Shown here: positions 43,848-50,539 of the stretch, piece after piece
Numbering within the stretch: the first letter of the stretch is position 1
Layout: each line of letters opens with the position of its first letter
Origin: VRUE01 sp963720805
GTDB lineage: Bacteria > Actinomycetota > Thermoleophilia > Solirubrobacterales > 70-9
Direction: 5' to 3'
Assembly: GCA_963720805.1 (NCBI GenBank)
Contig: CAVRGT010000013.1
Location: forward strand, 62,001 to 126,000
DNA length: 64,000 nt
Position numbers and translations under genes: made by a program
Notes under the pieces: model-generated
What the model was told of the DNA's origin: nothing
The model's database searches: none
Seen by the model: only the letters and a program-made list of their open reading frames with translations

Positions 43848-44699
43848 ATGGGGCAGAAGATCCATCCGGGCGGATTCCGCGTCGGCTACATCCAGGACTG
43901 GAAGTCGAACTGGTTCGAGGAGAAAGACTTCGCCGACGTCCTCAACGAGGACCTCAAAATCCGCGACCACATCGAAAACAAGCTTGCCCACGCCGGCCTC
44001 TCGAACATCACGATCGAGCGCCATGGGGAGATCGCGGTGGACATTCACACCGCACGCCCCGGCATCGTGATCGGCAAGTCGGGCTCAGAAGTGGACGCGC
44101 TGCGCAAAGATCTGCACAAGCTCACCGGCAAACCGGTGAAGGTGAACATTCGCGAGGTCAAGCGCCCCGAGCTCGACGCCAAACTTGTCGCCCAGTCGAT
44201 CGCCGAGCAGCTGCAGAATCGCGTTGCCTTCCGGCGGGCGATGAAACGCGCTCTGACTTCGGCGATGCGCTCCGGCGCCAAAGGCGTGAAGGTCCAGGTC
44301 TCCGGGCGCCTCGGCGGCGCCGAGATGGCCCGCACCGAGGGTTACTCCGATGGCCGCGTGCCGCTGCACACGCTGCGCGCCAACATCGACTACGGCTTCT
44401 TCGAGGCCCGTACGACGACCGGCCGCATCGGGGTCAAGTGCTGGATCAACAAGGGCGAGGTGATGCCCGAGGGTTTCCGCGATCAGCTCACCGACGAGGA
44501 CAGCGGCCCGCCGCAGGGTGGACAGCGTGGCGGTCGTGGCGGCCCAGGTGGAGATCGCGGCGGCCGCGGCGGCGATCGCGGTGGCCGTCCCGGTGGTGGC
44601 CGTGGTGGTCCCGGCGGCGGTCGTGGCGGCCCCGGCGGGAGTCGTGGCGGCCAGGGCGGCGGCGGGCGCGGCGGCCAGCGTGGCGGGGGTGGTCGCTGA
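43848..44699 (+). CDS. rpsC: 30S ribosomal protein S3 with RGG-rich tail
   Basis: 283 residues. The KH domain is normal (HTARPGIVIGKSGSEVDALR) and the C-terminal domain contains GGAEMARTEGYSDGRVPLHT. After VMPEGFRDQLTDEDSGPPQG, about 60 residues of almost pure Gly/Arg with Pro, Asp and Gln follow (GGQRGGRGGPGGDRGGRGGD), rich in RGG tripeptides. RGG repeats bind RNA in eukaryotic proteins; bacterial S3 normally ends near 215-230 residues. The repeat is built from near-identical GGTGGCCGTGG-type codons and may be slippage-prone. The stop overlaps the rplP start (TGATG). Confidence 0.96.
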   Translation: MGQKIHPGGFRVGYIQDWKSNWFEEKDFADVLNEDLKIRDHIENKLAHAGLSNITIERHGEIAVDIHTARPGIVIGKSGSEVDALRKDLHKLTGKPVKVNIREVKRPELDAKLVAQSIAEQLQNRVAFRRAMKRALTSAMRSGAKGVKVQVSGRLGGAEMARTEGYSDGRVPLHTLRANIDYGFFEARTTTGRIGVKCWINKGEVMPEGFRDQLTDEDSGPPQGGQRGGRGGPGGDRGGRGGDRGGRPGGGRGGPGGGRGGPGGSRGGQGGGGRGGQRGGGGR

Positions 44700-45121
44700 T
44701 GCTGATGCCGAAGCGGGTCAAGCACCGCAAGCAGATGCGCGGTCGCATGCGCGGCAACACCAAGGGCGGCAGCACCGTCGCCTTCGGCGAGTACGGGCTC
44801 AAGTCGCTCGATCGCGGTTGGATCACCAACCGCCAGATCGAGGCCGCCCGCGTGGCGATGACCCGCAAGATCAAACGTGGCGGCAAGGTCTGGATCAACG
44901 TCTTCCCCGACAAGCCCTACACGAAGAAGCCGGCCGAGACCCGCATGGGTTCCGGCAAGGGCAACCCGGAGGGCTGGGTCGCCGTAATCAAGCCGGGCAA
45001 GGTGATGTTCGAGCTGGCCGGCGTGCCTGAGGATCTCGCTCGCGAGGCCCTGCGCCTGGCCGGACACAAGCTTCCGGTCAGGACCAAGTTCGTCAGGCGC
45101 GAGGGGGCTGACGCACAGTGA
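44699..45121 (+). CDS. rplP: 50S ribosomal protein L16
   Basis: 140 residues (MLMPKRVKHRKQMRGRMRGN; ATG at 44699 overlapping the rpsC stop, or the next ATG at 44705). The 3' half carries the conserved RMGSGKGNPEGWVAVIKPGK segment near the A-site. Ends in GTGA shared with rpmC. Confidence 0.97.
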   Translation: MLMPKRVKHRKQMRGRMRGNTKGGSTVAFGEYGLKSLDRGWITNRQIEAARVAMTRKIKRGGKVWINVFPDKPYTKKPAETRMGSGKGNPEGWVAVIKPGKVMFELAGVPEDLAREALRLAGHKLPVRTKFVRREGADAQ

Positions 45122-45330
45122 AGGCCGCCGAGGTGCACGACCTGAAAGACGACGAGCTGATTGTCAAACTGCTCGACGCCAAGCAGGAGGCGTTCAATCT
45201 GCGCTTCCGGCAGGCGACTGGCGAGCTGGAGAACACCTCCCGCCTGAGTGGCGCCCGGCGAGACATCGCCAAGCTGCTGACAGTTGCCAAGGAGCGGGGC
45301 ATTGACGTCGAGAAAGAGTTGAAGAGATGA
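45118..45330 (+). CDS. rpmC: 50S ribosomal protein L29
   Basis: 70 residues from GTG 45118 (MKAAEVHDLKDDELIVKLLD), coupled to rplP by GTGA. Two-helix protein with the typical EAFNLRFRQATGELENTSRL. It sits near the tunnel exit. Its end overlaps rpsQ by 4 bp (ATGA). Confidence 0.96.
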   Translation: MKAAEVHDLKDDELIVKLLDAKQEAFNLRFRQATGELENTSRLSGARRDIAKLLTVAKERGIDVEKELKR

Positions 45331-45923
45331 GTGACGAGGAGAAAAAAGACGTGACTGACGAGACGCCCAAGGACGAGGGCGCAGAGGCTGCGGGTCCTGT
45401 CGCGGCAGAGGACTCCTCGCCCGAAGAGCCTTCTCCCGCCCCGGCGGCTGAGCAGACGGAGCCTGATCCGGAGGACGATCTTCCTTGGAAGGAGCGGCGT
45501 AGGCTGCAACGTTCGAGGGAGCCGCACAAGGCTGGTCCGACTCTCACGCCTGAGGAAAGGGCTGCTAAGCGGGCTCAAGAGCGCAAGCTCAAGGCTGGGT
45601 CGCGGCGGAAAGAACGAGCTGCGGCAAAAGCCGATAAGACCGGCGGCACCGGCACGCCCGTCGCCGAGAAGGACGCGGTTGCGGCCAAGACCCGGCAGGG
45701 GATCGTCGTCTCCAACAAGGGCGAGAAGTCGATCACGGTACGGATTGACATCGCTCGCCGGCACCCGACTTACGAAAAGGTCGTGCGGCGCTCGCGCACC
45801 CTCCACGCCCACGATGAGCGCAACGAGGCGGGCGAGGGCGACACCGTGCGCATCGTCGAGACTCGGCCACTTTCCAAGACCAAGCGCTGGCGCCTGGTTG
45901 AGGTTCTGGAGAAGGCCAAGTGA
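45327..45923 (+). CDS. rpsQ: 30S ribosomal protein S17 with 110-residue N-terminal extension
   Basis: 198 residues. The S17 core is C-terminal (KTRQGIVVSNKGEKSITVRI, then HDERNEAGEGDTVRIVETRP, LSKTKRWRLVEVLEKAK) and by itself would be about 80 residues, the family's usual length. The first 115 residues are disordered: acidic (DEEKKDVTDETPKDEGAEAA), then basic and Ala-rich (PEERAAKRAQERKLKAGSRR). At 45390-45403, GCGGGTCCTGTCGC equals the terminal segment of palindromic element P1, so this extension may hold a remnant or an empty target. The start overlaps rpmC, which makes the long form likely. Confidence 0.92.
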   Translation: MSDEEKKDVTDETPKDEGAEAAGPVAAEDSSPEEPSPAPAAEQTEPDPEDDLPWKERRRLQRSREPHKAGPTLTPEERAAKRAQERKLKAGSRRKERAAAKADKTGGTGTPVAEKDAVAAKTRQGIVVSNKGEKSITVRIDIARRHPTYEKVVRRSRTLHAHDERNEAGEGDTVRIVETRPLSKTKRWRLVEVLEKAK

Positions 45924-46291
45924 TCCAGCAGGAGTCAAGACTGAAGGTCGCCGACAACTCCGGCGCCCGCGAGATTCTCTGCATCCGCGTCAAGGGCGGA
46001 TCGCACCGCCGCTACGCCGGTGTCGGCGACGTGATCACGGCGACGGTCAAACAGGCGAGCCCGCAGGGCGGCGTGCGCAAAGGCGAGGTCGTCCAGGCCG
46101 TCGTCGTGCGCACCAAGAAGCAGCTCGGTCGCCCCGACGGCACCTACATCTCCTTCGACGAAAACGCCGCGGTGCTGATCGACCCGGCGAGCAACAACCC
46201 GCGCGGCACCCGCATCTTCGGTCCCGTTGCCCGCGAGCTGCGCGATCGCAACTTCATGAAAATCATCTCGCTCGCGCCCGAGGTCCTCTGA
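45920..46291 (+). CDS. rplN: 50S ribosomal protein L14
   Basis: 123 residues from GTG 45920 (MIQQESRLKVADNSGAREIL), overlapping the rpsQ stop. Conserved KGEVVQAVVVRTKKQLGRPD and NNPRGTRIFGPVARELRDRN are present. L14 bridges to 16S rRNA and binds the silencing factor RsfS. Coupled to rplX by TGATG. Confidence 0.97.
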   Translation: MIQQESRLKVADNSGAREILCIRVKGGSHRRYAGVGDVITATVKQASPQGGVRKGEVVQAVVVRTKKQLGRPDGTYISFDENAAVLIDPASNNPRGTRIFGPVARELRDRNFMKIISLAPEVL

Positions 46292-46626
46292 TGGCGAAGG
46301 GAATGCGAATCCGCAAAGACGACCAGGTGGTCGTGATCGGTGGCAAGGACGCCGGCAAGACCGGCCGCGTGGTGCGGACCGAGCCGAAGAGTGACCGCGT
46401 CTACGTCGAGCACCTCAACATGATCAAGCGCCACGAACGCCCCCGCTCGCAGACGGATCTCAAAAATCCGCAGGCCGGTGGCATCGTCGAAAAGGAGGGG
46501 CCGATCCACGTCTCCAATGTGATGCTGCTCGACCCCAAAGACAACAAACCGACCCGAGTCGGCGTGCGCCGCGACAAAGGCGGCAAGCGCGAGCGCTTCG
46601 CCAAGCGCAGTGGGGCGACCTTCTAA
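46291..46626 (+). CDS. rplX: 50S ribosomal protein L24
   Basis: 111 residues (MAKGMRIRKDDQVVVIGGKD). The KOW motif DAGKTGRVVRTEPKSDRVYV and KHERPRSQTDLKNPQAGGIV are typical. It initiates 50S assembly. The stop TAA and the next ATG overlap (TAATG). Confidence 0.97.
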   Translation: MAKGMRIRKDDQVVVIGGKDAGKTGRVVRTEPKSDRVYVEHLNMIKRHERPRSQTDLKNPQAGGIVEKEGPIHVSNVMLLDPKDNKPTRVGVRRDKGGKRERFAKRSGATF

Positions 46627-47522
46627 TGGAGTCCGCGACAGTGCAATCCCAGGCCGCTCCGCCGCCGCGCTTGCGCGAGCGCTACGAGCAGGAGATCTTG
46701 CCGGCGTTGATCGAGAAGTTCGGCTACTCGACCCCGATGCAGGCTCCGCGCCTGCAGAAGATCACGCTCAACATGGGAATGGGCGAGGCGAAGCAGAACG
46801 CCAAGATGCTGGAAGCCGCGCAGGAGCAGCTGGCGACGATCGCCGGCCAGCAGCCGAGCATTCGCCGCGCCCGCAAGTCGATCGCCTCCTTCAAGGTGCG
46901 CGAGGGGATGCCGGTTGGCCTCTCGGTGACGCTGCGTCGGGCCCGCATGTGGGAGTTCCTCGACCGTCTCTGCTCGATCGCCGTGCCCCGAATCCGTGAC
47001 TTCCGCGGCCTCAATCCGCGCTCCTTCGACGGTCGCGGCAACTACTCGATGGGCGTCAAGGAGCAGCTGATCTTTCCCGAAATCGATTACGACTCGATCG
47101 ACGAGGTTCGCGGCCTGGACGTGACGATCACGACCAGCGCGGCGACCGACGAAGAGGCCTTCGAGTTGCTGCTCGGGCTGGGCATGCCCTTCGCCAAGGA
47201 GGGCCGGCCCGGCAAACCCGATGCCGACATCGAGGCCCAGGAAGCCGAGGAAAAAGAGAAGCGCAAAGAGGAAGCTCGCCAGCGCGCCGAGGCTGAGCAA
47301 GCTGCCTTGGAGCAGCTCAAGGAGGAGAACCCCGAGGCTTATGCGAAGCCCGAAGAGCCTGCGCCCGAGGAGTCGTCGCCCGGGGGTGGCGATGCAGGGG
47401 GACCGCCCCCGAGGAAGCTTCAGCTACCGCAGGGGGCGGTGGGTCCCCTGCATCGACAGGACCCGCGGGCGACGACTCCTCGGATGAAAAGGAGAACTCG
47501 TAATGGCCAAGACTTCGCTTAA
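46626..47522 (+). CDS. rplE: 50S ribosomal protein L5, C-terminus altered by a palindromic insertion
   Basis: 298 residues; the L5 core (residues 15-195) is normal (ITLNMGMGEAKQNAKMLEAA; FDGRGNYSMGVKEQLIFPEI) and usually is the whole protein. A charged helical tail follows (DIEAQEAEEKEKRKEEARQR). At about 47381 the frame enters palindromic element P1, changes to GGPPPRKLQLPQGAVGPLHR and ends within rpsN at 47522. In the alternative frame the sequence after the element encodes TGPAGDDSSDEKENS with a TAA at 47501-47503 that overlaps the rpsN ATG (TAATG), as at neighbouring junctions. The natural L5 end was probably there. Confidence 0.93.
   Translation: MESATVQSQAAPPPRLRERYEQEILPALIEKFGYSTPMQAPRLQKITLNMGMGEAKQNAKMLEAAQEQLATIAGQQPSIRRARKSIASFKVREGMPVGLSVTLRRARMWEFLDRLCSIAVPRIRDFRGLNPRSFDGRGNYSMGVKEQLIFPEIDYDSIDEVRGLDVTITTSAATDEEAFELLLGLGMPFAKEGRPGKPDADIEAQEAEEKEKRKEEARQRAEAEQAALEQLKEENPEAYAKPEEPAPEESSPGGGDAGGPPPRKLQLPQGAVGPLHRQDPRATTPRMKRRTRNGQDFA
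47381..47466 (+). repeat. Palindromic element P1, copy in rplE
   Basis: About 85-86 bp from the GGGGGTGGCG to ACCCGC. Stems GATGCAGGGG (47391-47400) / CCCCTGCATC (47445-47454) and ACCGCCCCC (47402-47410) / GGGGGCGGT (47432-47440), apical AGCT-TC-AGCT. The same orientation as the rplJ copy. Removing 86 bp (or 83) would restore the L5 tail frame; the exact left boundary is uncertain because of a G run. Confidence 0.85.
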
Positions 47523-47688
47523 GGTGAAGCAGGGACGGAAAGCCAAGTTCAAGTCCCGCGAATACAACCGTTGCCGCCGCTGTGGCCGGCCGCGTGCCTA
47601 CTACCGCAAGTTCGGCCTCTGCCGAATCTGCTTGCGGGAGGCAGCGCACGAGGGCCATGTCCCCGGCATGACCAAGTCCAGCTGGTAG
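47503..47688 (+). CDS. rpsN: 30S ribosomal protein S14, zinc-binding type
   Basis: 61 residues (MAKTSLKVKQGRKAKFKSRE) with zinc ligands CRRC and CRIC around GRPRAYYRKFGL. The short, four-cysteine form is the type Z S14 (rpsZ). The start was originally coupled to the rplE stop by TAATG; at present the shifted L5 frame overlaps it by 20 bp. Confidence 0.97.
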   Translation: MAKTSLKVKQGRKAKFKSREYNRCRRCGRPRAYYRKFGLCRICLREAAHEGHVPGMTKSSW

Positions 47689-47701
47689 AGAGACCGAGAA
47701 G

Positions 47702-48097
47702 ATGCTCACCGACCCAATAGCCGATTACCTGACCCGCATCCGCAACGCGCTTGGCTCCGGCCACGACGAGGTGGAGATTCCCGCCTCGCGGCTGAAGCTG
47801 GAGATGTCGCGGATCCTCAAGGAACAGGGCTACATCGTCGATTTCGGCAAACAGCCTGCCCGCGTCGGTGAGGAGATCAAGATCCGGCTCAAGTACACGG
47901 AGGACCGTCGGCCCGTGATCGCCGGCCTGGAGCGGATCTCGCGCCCCGGCCGCCGTCGCTACGTCGACCACAAGCAGGTCCCGCGCGTCTTCGGTGGCAC
48001 CGGCACCGCAATCGTCAGCACCTCGGTCGGCGTGATGACCGGTCACGAAGCCAAGGCAAAGGGCGTCGGCGGCGAGGTTGTCGCCTACGTTTGGTGA
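47702..48097 (+). CDS. rpsH: 30S ribosomal protein S8
   Basis: 131 residues (MLTDPIADYLTRIRNALGSG). The RNA-binding C-terminus GGTGTAIVSTSVGVMTGHEA is intact. S8 represses the spc operon by binding near rplE in some bacteria; the insertion of P1 at the end of rplE lies close to that region but this is not testable by eye. Confidence 0.97.
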   Translation: MLTDPIADYLTRIRNALGSGHDEVEIPASRLKLEMSRILKEQGYIVDFGKQPARVGEEIKIRLKYTEDRRPVIAGLERISRPGRRRYVDHKQVPRVFGGTGTAIVSTSVGVMTGHEAKAKGVGGEVVAYVW

Positions 48098-48108
48098 GTG
48101 AGATCTAG

Positions 48109-48645
48109 ATGAGCCGGATAGGAAGAAAGCCGATCACCGTGCCCGACGCCGTCAGCGTCGAGGTCAGCCCTGGCCACGTCGCGGTCAAGGGGCCGAAGGG
48201 CGAGCTCGCCCAGGTGCTCTCCAGCGAGATGAAGGTCGAGCAGGCCGAGGGCGTGCTGACGGTGGAGCGCCCGACCAATCGCGGCGAGCACCGTGCCCTG
48301 CACGGTCTCACCCGCAGCCTGATCGCCAACATGGTCGAGGGCGTCACCGACGGCTTCGAGAAGCGCCTCGAGATCCAGGGCGTCGGCTACCGCGCCCAGC
48401 TCAAGGGGAAGAACCTCGAGCTGGCGCTGGGCTACTCGCACCCGGTCTCGATCGAAGCTCCCGAGGGCATCGAGTTCGAGGTTCCGCAGCCGACCGAGAT
48501 CATCGTCCGCGGCATCGACAAGCAGCTGGTCGGCCAGGTCGCCGCGGACATCCGCAAGCGCCGCCCGCCGGAGCCGTACAAGGGCAAGGGCATCCGCTAC
48601 CGCGGCGAGCACGTGATGCGCAAGGTGGGTAAGCGCGTTCCATGA
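48109..48645 (+). CDS. rplF: 50S ribosomal protein L6
   Basis: 178 residues (MSRIGRKPITVPDAVSVEVS). Two related RNA-binding domains; the C-terminal one has RRPPEPYKGKGIRYRGEHVM. It supports the sarcin-ricin loop region. Ends 4 bp inside the rplR start (ATGA). Confidence 0.97.
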   Translation: MSRIGRKPITVPDAVSVEVSPGHVAVKGPKGELAQVLSSEMKVEQAEGVLTVERPTNRGEHRALHGLTRSLIANMVEGVTDGFEKRLEIQGVGYRAQLKGKNLELALGYSHPVSIEAPEGIEFEVPQPTEIIVRGIDKQLVGQVAADIRKRRPPEPYKGKGIRYRGEHVMRKVGKRVP

Positions 48646-48996
48646 CCGTGCTCACCAAGAGGCAGCGCCGCCTGCGCCGTCGTCGTCGTGTGCGTGCCCG
48701 CGATCACGGGCACGGCCGTTCGTCCCCGCCTGTCGGTCTACCGCTCAAATCGCGGCGTCTTCGCCCAGCTGATCGACGACGGCAAGGGCCACACGGTGGC
48801 CGCCGTCAACTGGATCGAGCCCGAGCTGCGCAAGCTCACCGCCAGTGAGCAGGCCAAGCGGGCGGGAGAGCTGCTGGCCGAGCGGGCAAAGAAAGCCGGC
48901 GTGGAGACATGCGTCTTCGACCGCGGCGGCTACCAGTACCACGGCCGGGTTCAGGCCCTCGCCGAAGGAGCACGAGAGGGGGGCCTGGTCTTCTAG
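48642..48996 (+). CDS. rplR: 50S ribosomal protein L18 (one frameshift in this sequence)
   Basis: The N-terminal MTVLTKRQRRLRRRRRVRA is in frame with ATG 48642, but the rest of L18 (ITGTAVRPRLSVYRSNRGVF; AQLIDDGKGHTVAAV) is in the next frame. One extra C in the CCC run at 48697-48699 accounts for it: without it the junction reads VRAAITGTAVRPRL, matching normal L18 spacing. The rest is normal and ends QALAEGAREGGLVF. L18 binds 5S rRNA and is essential, so an error in the sequence is the simplest explanation. Confidence 0.92.
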
Positions 48997-49024
48997 CGCT
49001 AGTTCGCTACCTTGACCGCTCGCT

Positions 49025-49870
49025 ATGAAGGGAATGGACACAACCAACGTCGAGACGGTGAGCCCGCGCGGGCTCGACCTGCAGGAGCGCGTGATCGAGA
49101 TCAACCGCGTCGCCAAGGTGGTCAAGGGCGGCCGGCGGTTCTCCTTCACCGCCCTGGTTGCCGTCGGCGACGAAGAGGGTGTCGTCGGGATCGGCTACGG
49201 CAAGGCCCGCGAGGTTCCGCTGGCGATCCAGAAGGGCGTCGAGAACGCCCGCAAGGACTTGATTCGGATCCCCAAATACGGCCAGACGATCACCCACAAG
49301 ATCATCGGTCGCTACGGCGCCGGGCACGTTGTCCTGCGCCCGGCCAGCCCCGGTACCGGCGTAATCGCCGGTGGCGGCGTGCGGGCGGTGCTCGAGCTGG
49401 GGGGCGTCAAGGACGTGCTTACCAAGAGCATCGGGACTCAGAATCCGATCAACCTTGTCAAGGCGACCATGGACGGGCTGATTCGACTCAGGCGGCCTGA
49501 GGAGGTTGCAGAGCTTCGGGGGCTGACCGTGGCCCAGGTGCTTGGGGTGCAGAAGAGCAACGGGAACGGGGCTTCGGCTGTCGAGGGTTCGAAGGTCGAG
49601 GGTTCGAACGGTTCGGCTGCGGGTCCTGTCGCCGTAGGGGACCCACCGCCCCCTCCGGTCGCTAAAGCGTCCTCAGGGGCGGTACCCCCTACGGCGCCAC
49701 CCGCAGGCGAAGCGTCCGAGACTTCGAAGGATGAGGCCGCGGACAAGCCCGCTGAGGCTCCGGCGGCTGAGCAGGCTGCAACGGCAACTGCCGAGGAGTC
49801 CAAAGCTGCGGAGGTTCCGGCGGCAGAGGCTGAGCCCGCCGCGGACGCGAAAGCTGAGGGTGACTCGTGA
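49025..49870 (+). CDS. rpsE: 30S ribosomal protein S5 with long C-terminal tail containing a palindromic element
   Basis: 281 residues; S5 core is complete (RFSFTALVAVGDEEGVVGIG; GRYGAGHVVLRPASPGTGVI; GGGVRAVLELGGVKDVLTKS). Beyond residue 170 is a tail of about 110 residues rich in Ala/Glu/Pro. In it, element P1 lies in reverse orientation and is read as AAGPVAVGDPPPPPVAKASS and GAVPPTAPPA, after which the acidic tail continues to the natural stop. Thus here the insertion kept the frame open. ATG 49034 is an alternative start. Confidence 0.95.
   Translation: MKGMDTTNVETVSPRGLDLQERVIEINRVAKVVKGGRRFSFTALVAVGDEEGVVGIGYGKAREVPLAIQKGVENARKDLIRIPKYGQTITHKIIGRYGAGHVVLRPASPGTGVIAGGGVRAVLELGGVKDVLTKSIGTQNPINLVKATMDGLIRLRRPEEVAELRGLTVAQVLGVQKSNGNGASAVEGSKVEGSNGSAAGPVAVGDPPPPPVAKASSGAVPPTAPPAGEASETSKDEAADKPAEAPAAEQAATATAEESKAAEVPAAEAEPAADAKAEGDS
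49619..49704 (-). repeat. Palindromic element P1, copy in rpsE (reverse orientation)
   Basis: GCGGGTCCTGTCGC starts at 49619 and CCACCCGC ends at 49704. Read on the minus strand it matches the rplJ copy closely: stems GCCGTAGGGG / CCCCTACGGC, GGTACCGCCCC opposite GGGGGCGGTGGG, apical CGCT-TT-AGCG. Stem pairs differ from the other copies by compensatory changes. Encodes in-frame Pro-rich peptide in S5. Confidence 0.85.
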
Positions 49871-50046
49871 GTGCGGTGAAGATCAAGCAGGTTCGGTCTG
49901 CCAATGGCTGCAATCCGGCTCAGAAAGCGACGCTTAGTGCGTTGGGGTTGGGGCGGATTGGGAAGGCTGTGGAGCGGAAAGATTCGCCTCAGTTGAAGGG
50001 GCAGCTCGCCAGGGTCTCTCATCTGGTTGAGGTCGACAATGGCTGA
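49867..50046 (+). CDS. rpmD: 50S ribosomal protein L30
   Basis: 59 residues from GTG 49867, which overlaps the rpsE stop (GTGA): MSAVKIKQVRSANGCNPAQK, then LSALGLGRIGKAVERKDSP and the C-terminal GQLARVSHLVEVDNG. The conserved first strand and LxxLGLGRI segment identify L30. Its stop overlaps the rplO ATG. Standard position between rpsE and rplO. Confidence 0.93.
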   Translation: MSAVKIKQVRSANGCNPAQKATLSALGLGRIGKAVERKDSPQLKGQLARVSHLVEVDNG

Positions 50047-50539
50047 CAAAAAAGAGCGTTCGGAAGAGATTGGGCTGCACAACCTGAGGCCGAAGCCCGG
50101 GTCGCGCAAGCCGCGCAAGCGGCTTGGTCGCGGTGAGGGTTCGGGGCTGGGCAAGACTTCGGGCCGCGGCCACAAGGGGGCCGGGTCGCGTTCGGGCTCC
50201 AAACGGAAGCCTGGTTACGAGGGCGGTCAGAACCCGATCCATATGCGGATGCGAAAGCTCCGTGGCCCGCACAAAAAGCAGTCGATGCCGTTCGAGAACT
50301 TCAGGACCACGTCGCAGCCGGTCAACCTCGCTGACCTGGAGGAGCGCTTCGACGCCGACTCCGAGGTGACGCCCGAGACGCTCAAGCAGAAGGGCCTGGC
50401 CAAGCGCTCGGACCCGGTGAAGATCCTCGCGCGCGGCGAGATCTCGAAGAAGCTGACGGTCAAAGCGCACGGCTTCAGCGCGGCCGCGAAAGAGAAGATA
50501 GAAGCGGCCGGCGGTTCCTGCCACACTCTGGAGCCCTAA
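50039..50539 (+). CDS. rplO: 50S ribosomal protein L15
   Basis: 166 residues from ATG 50039 (MADKKERSEEIGLHNLRPKP). The Gly/Arg-rich KRLGRGEGSGLGKTSGRGHK and GYEGGQNPIHMRMRKLRG are characteristic. Start chosen because 50027 would lie inside rpmD. TAATG coupling with secY. Confidence 0.96.
   Translation: MADKKERSEEIGLHNLRPKPGSRKPRKRLGRGEGSGLGKTSGRGHKGAGSRSGSKRKPGYEGGQNPIHMRMRKLRGPHKKQSMPFENFRTTSQPVNLADLEERFDADSEVTPETLKQKGLAKRSDPVKILARGEISKKLTVKAHGFSAAAKEKIEAAGGSCHTLEP

Noticed and set aside
44507..44696. CRISPR-like or tandem DNA repeat at the end of rpsC
   Set aside because: The short G-rich units encode the Gly/Arg tail in frame and lack the regular repeat-spacer structure of CRISPR. No CRISPR array was seen anywhere in the window.
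48690..48702. Programmed ribosomal frameshift in rplR
   Set aside because: No in-frame stop or slippery codon pair with stimulator is seen; an extra C in a homopolymer is simpler, especially with similar indels in rpoB.
49584..49618. GTTCGA-containing repeats in rpsE as tRNA T-loops
   Set aside because: The repeats GAGGGTTCGA encode EGS in the S5 tail; no acceptor or other tRNA stems are present.
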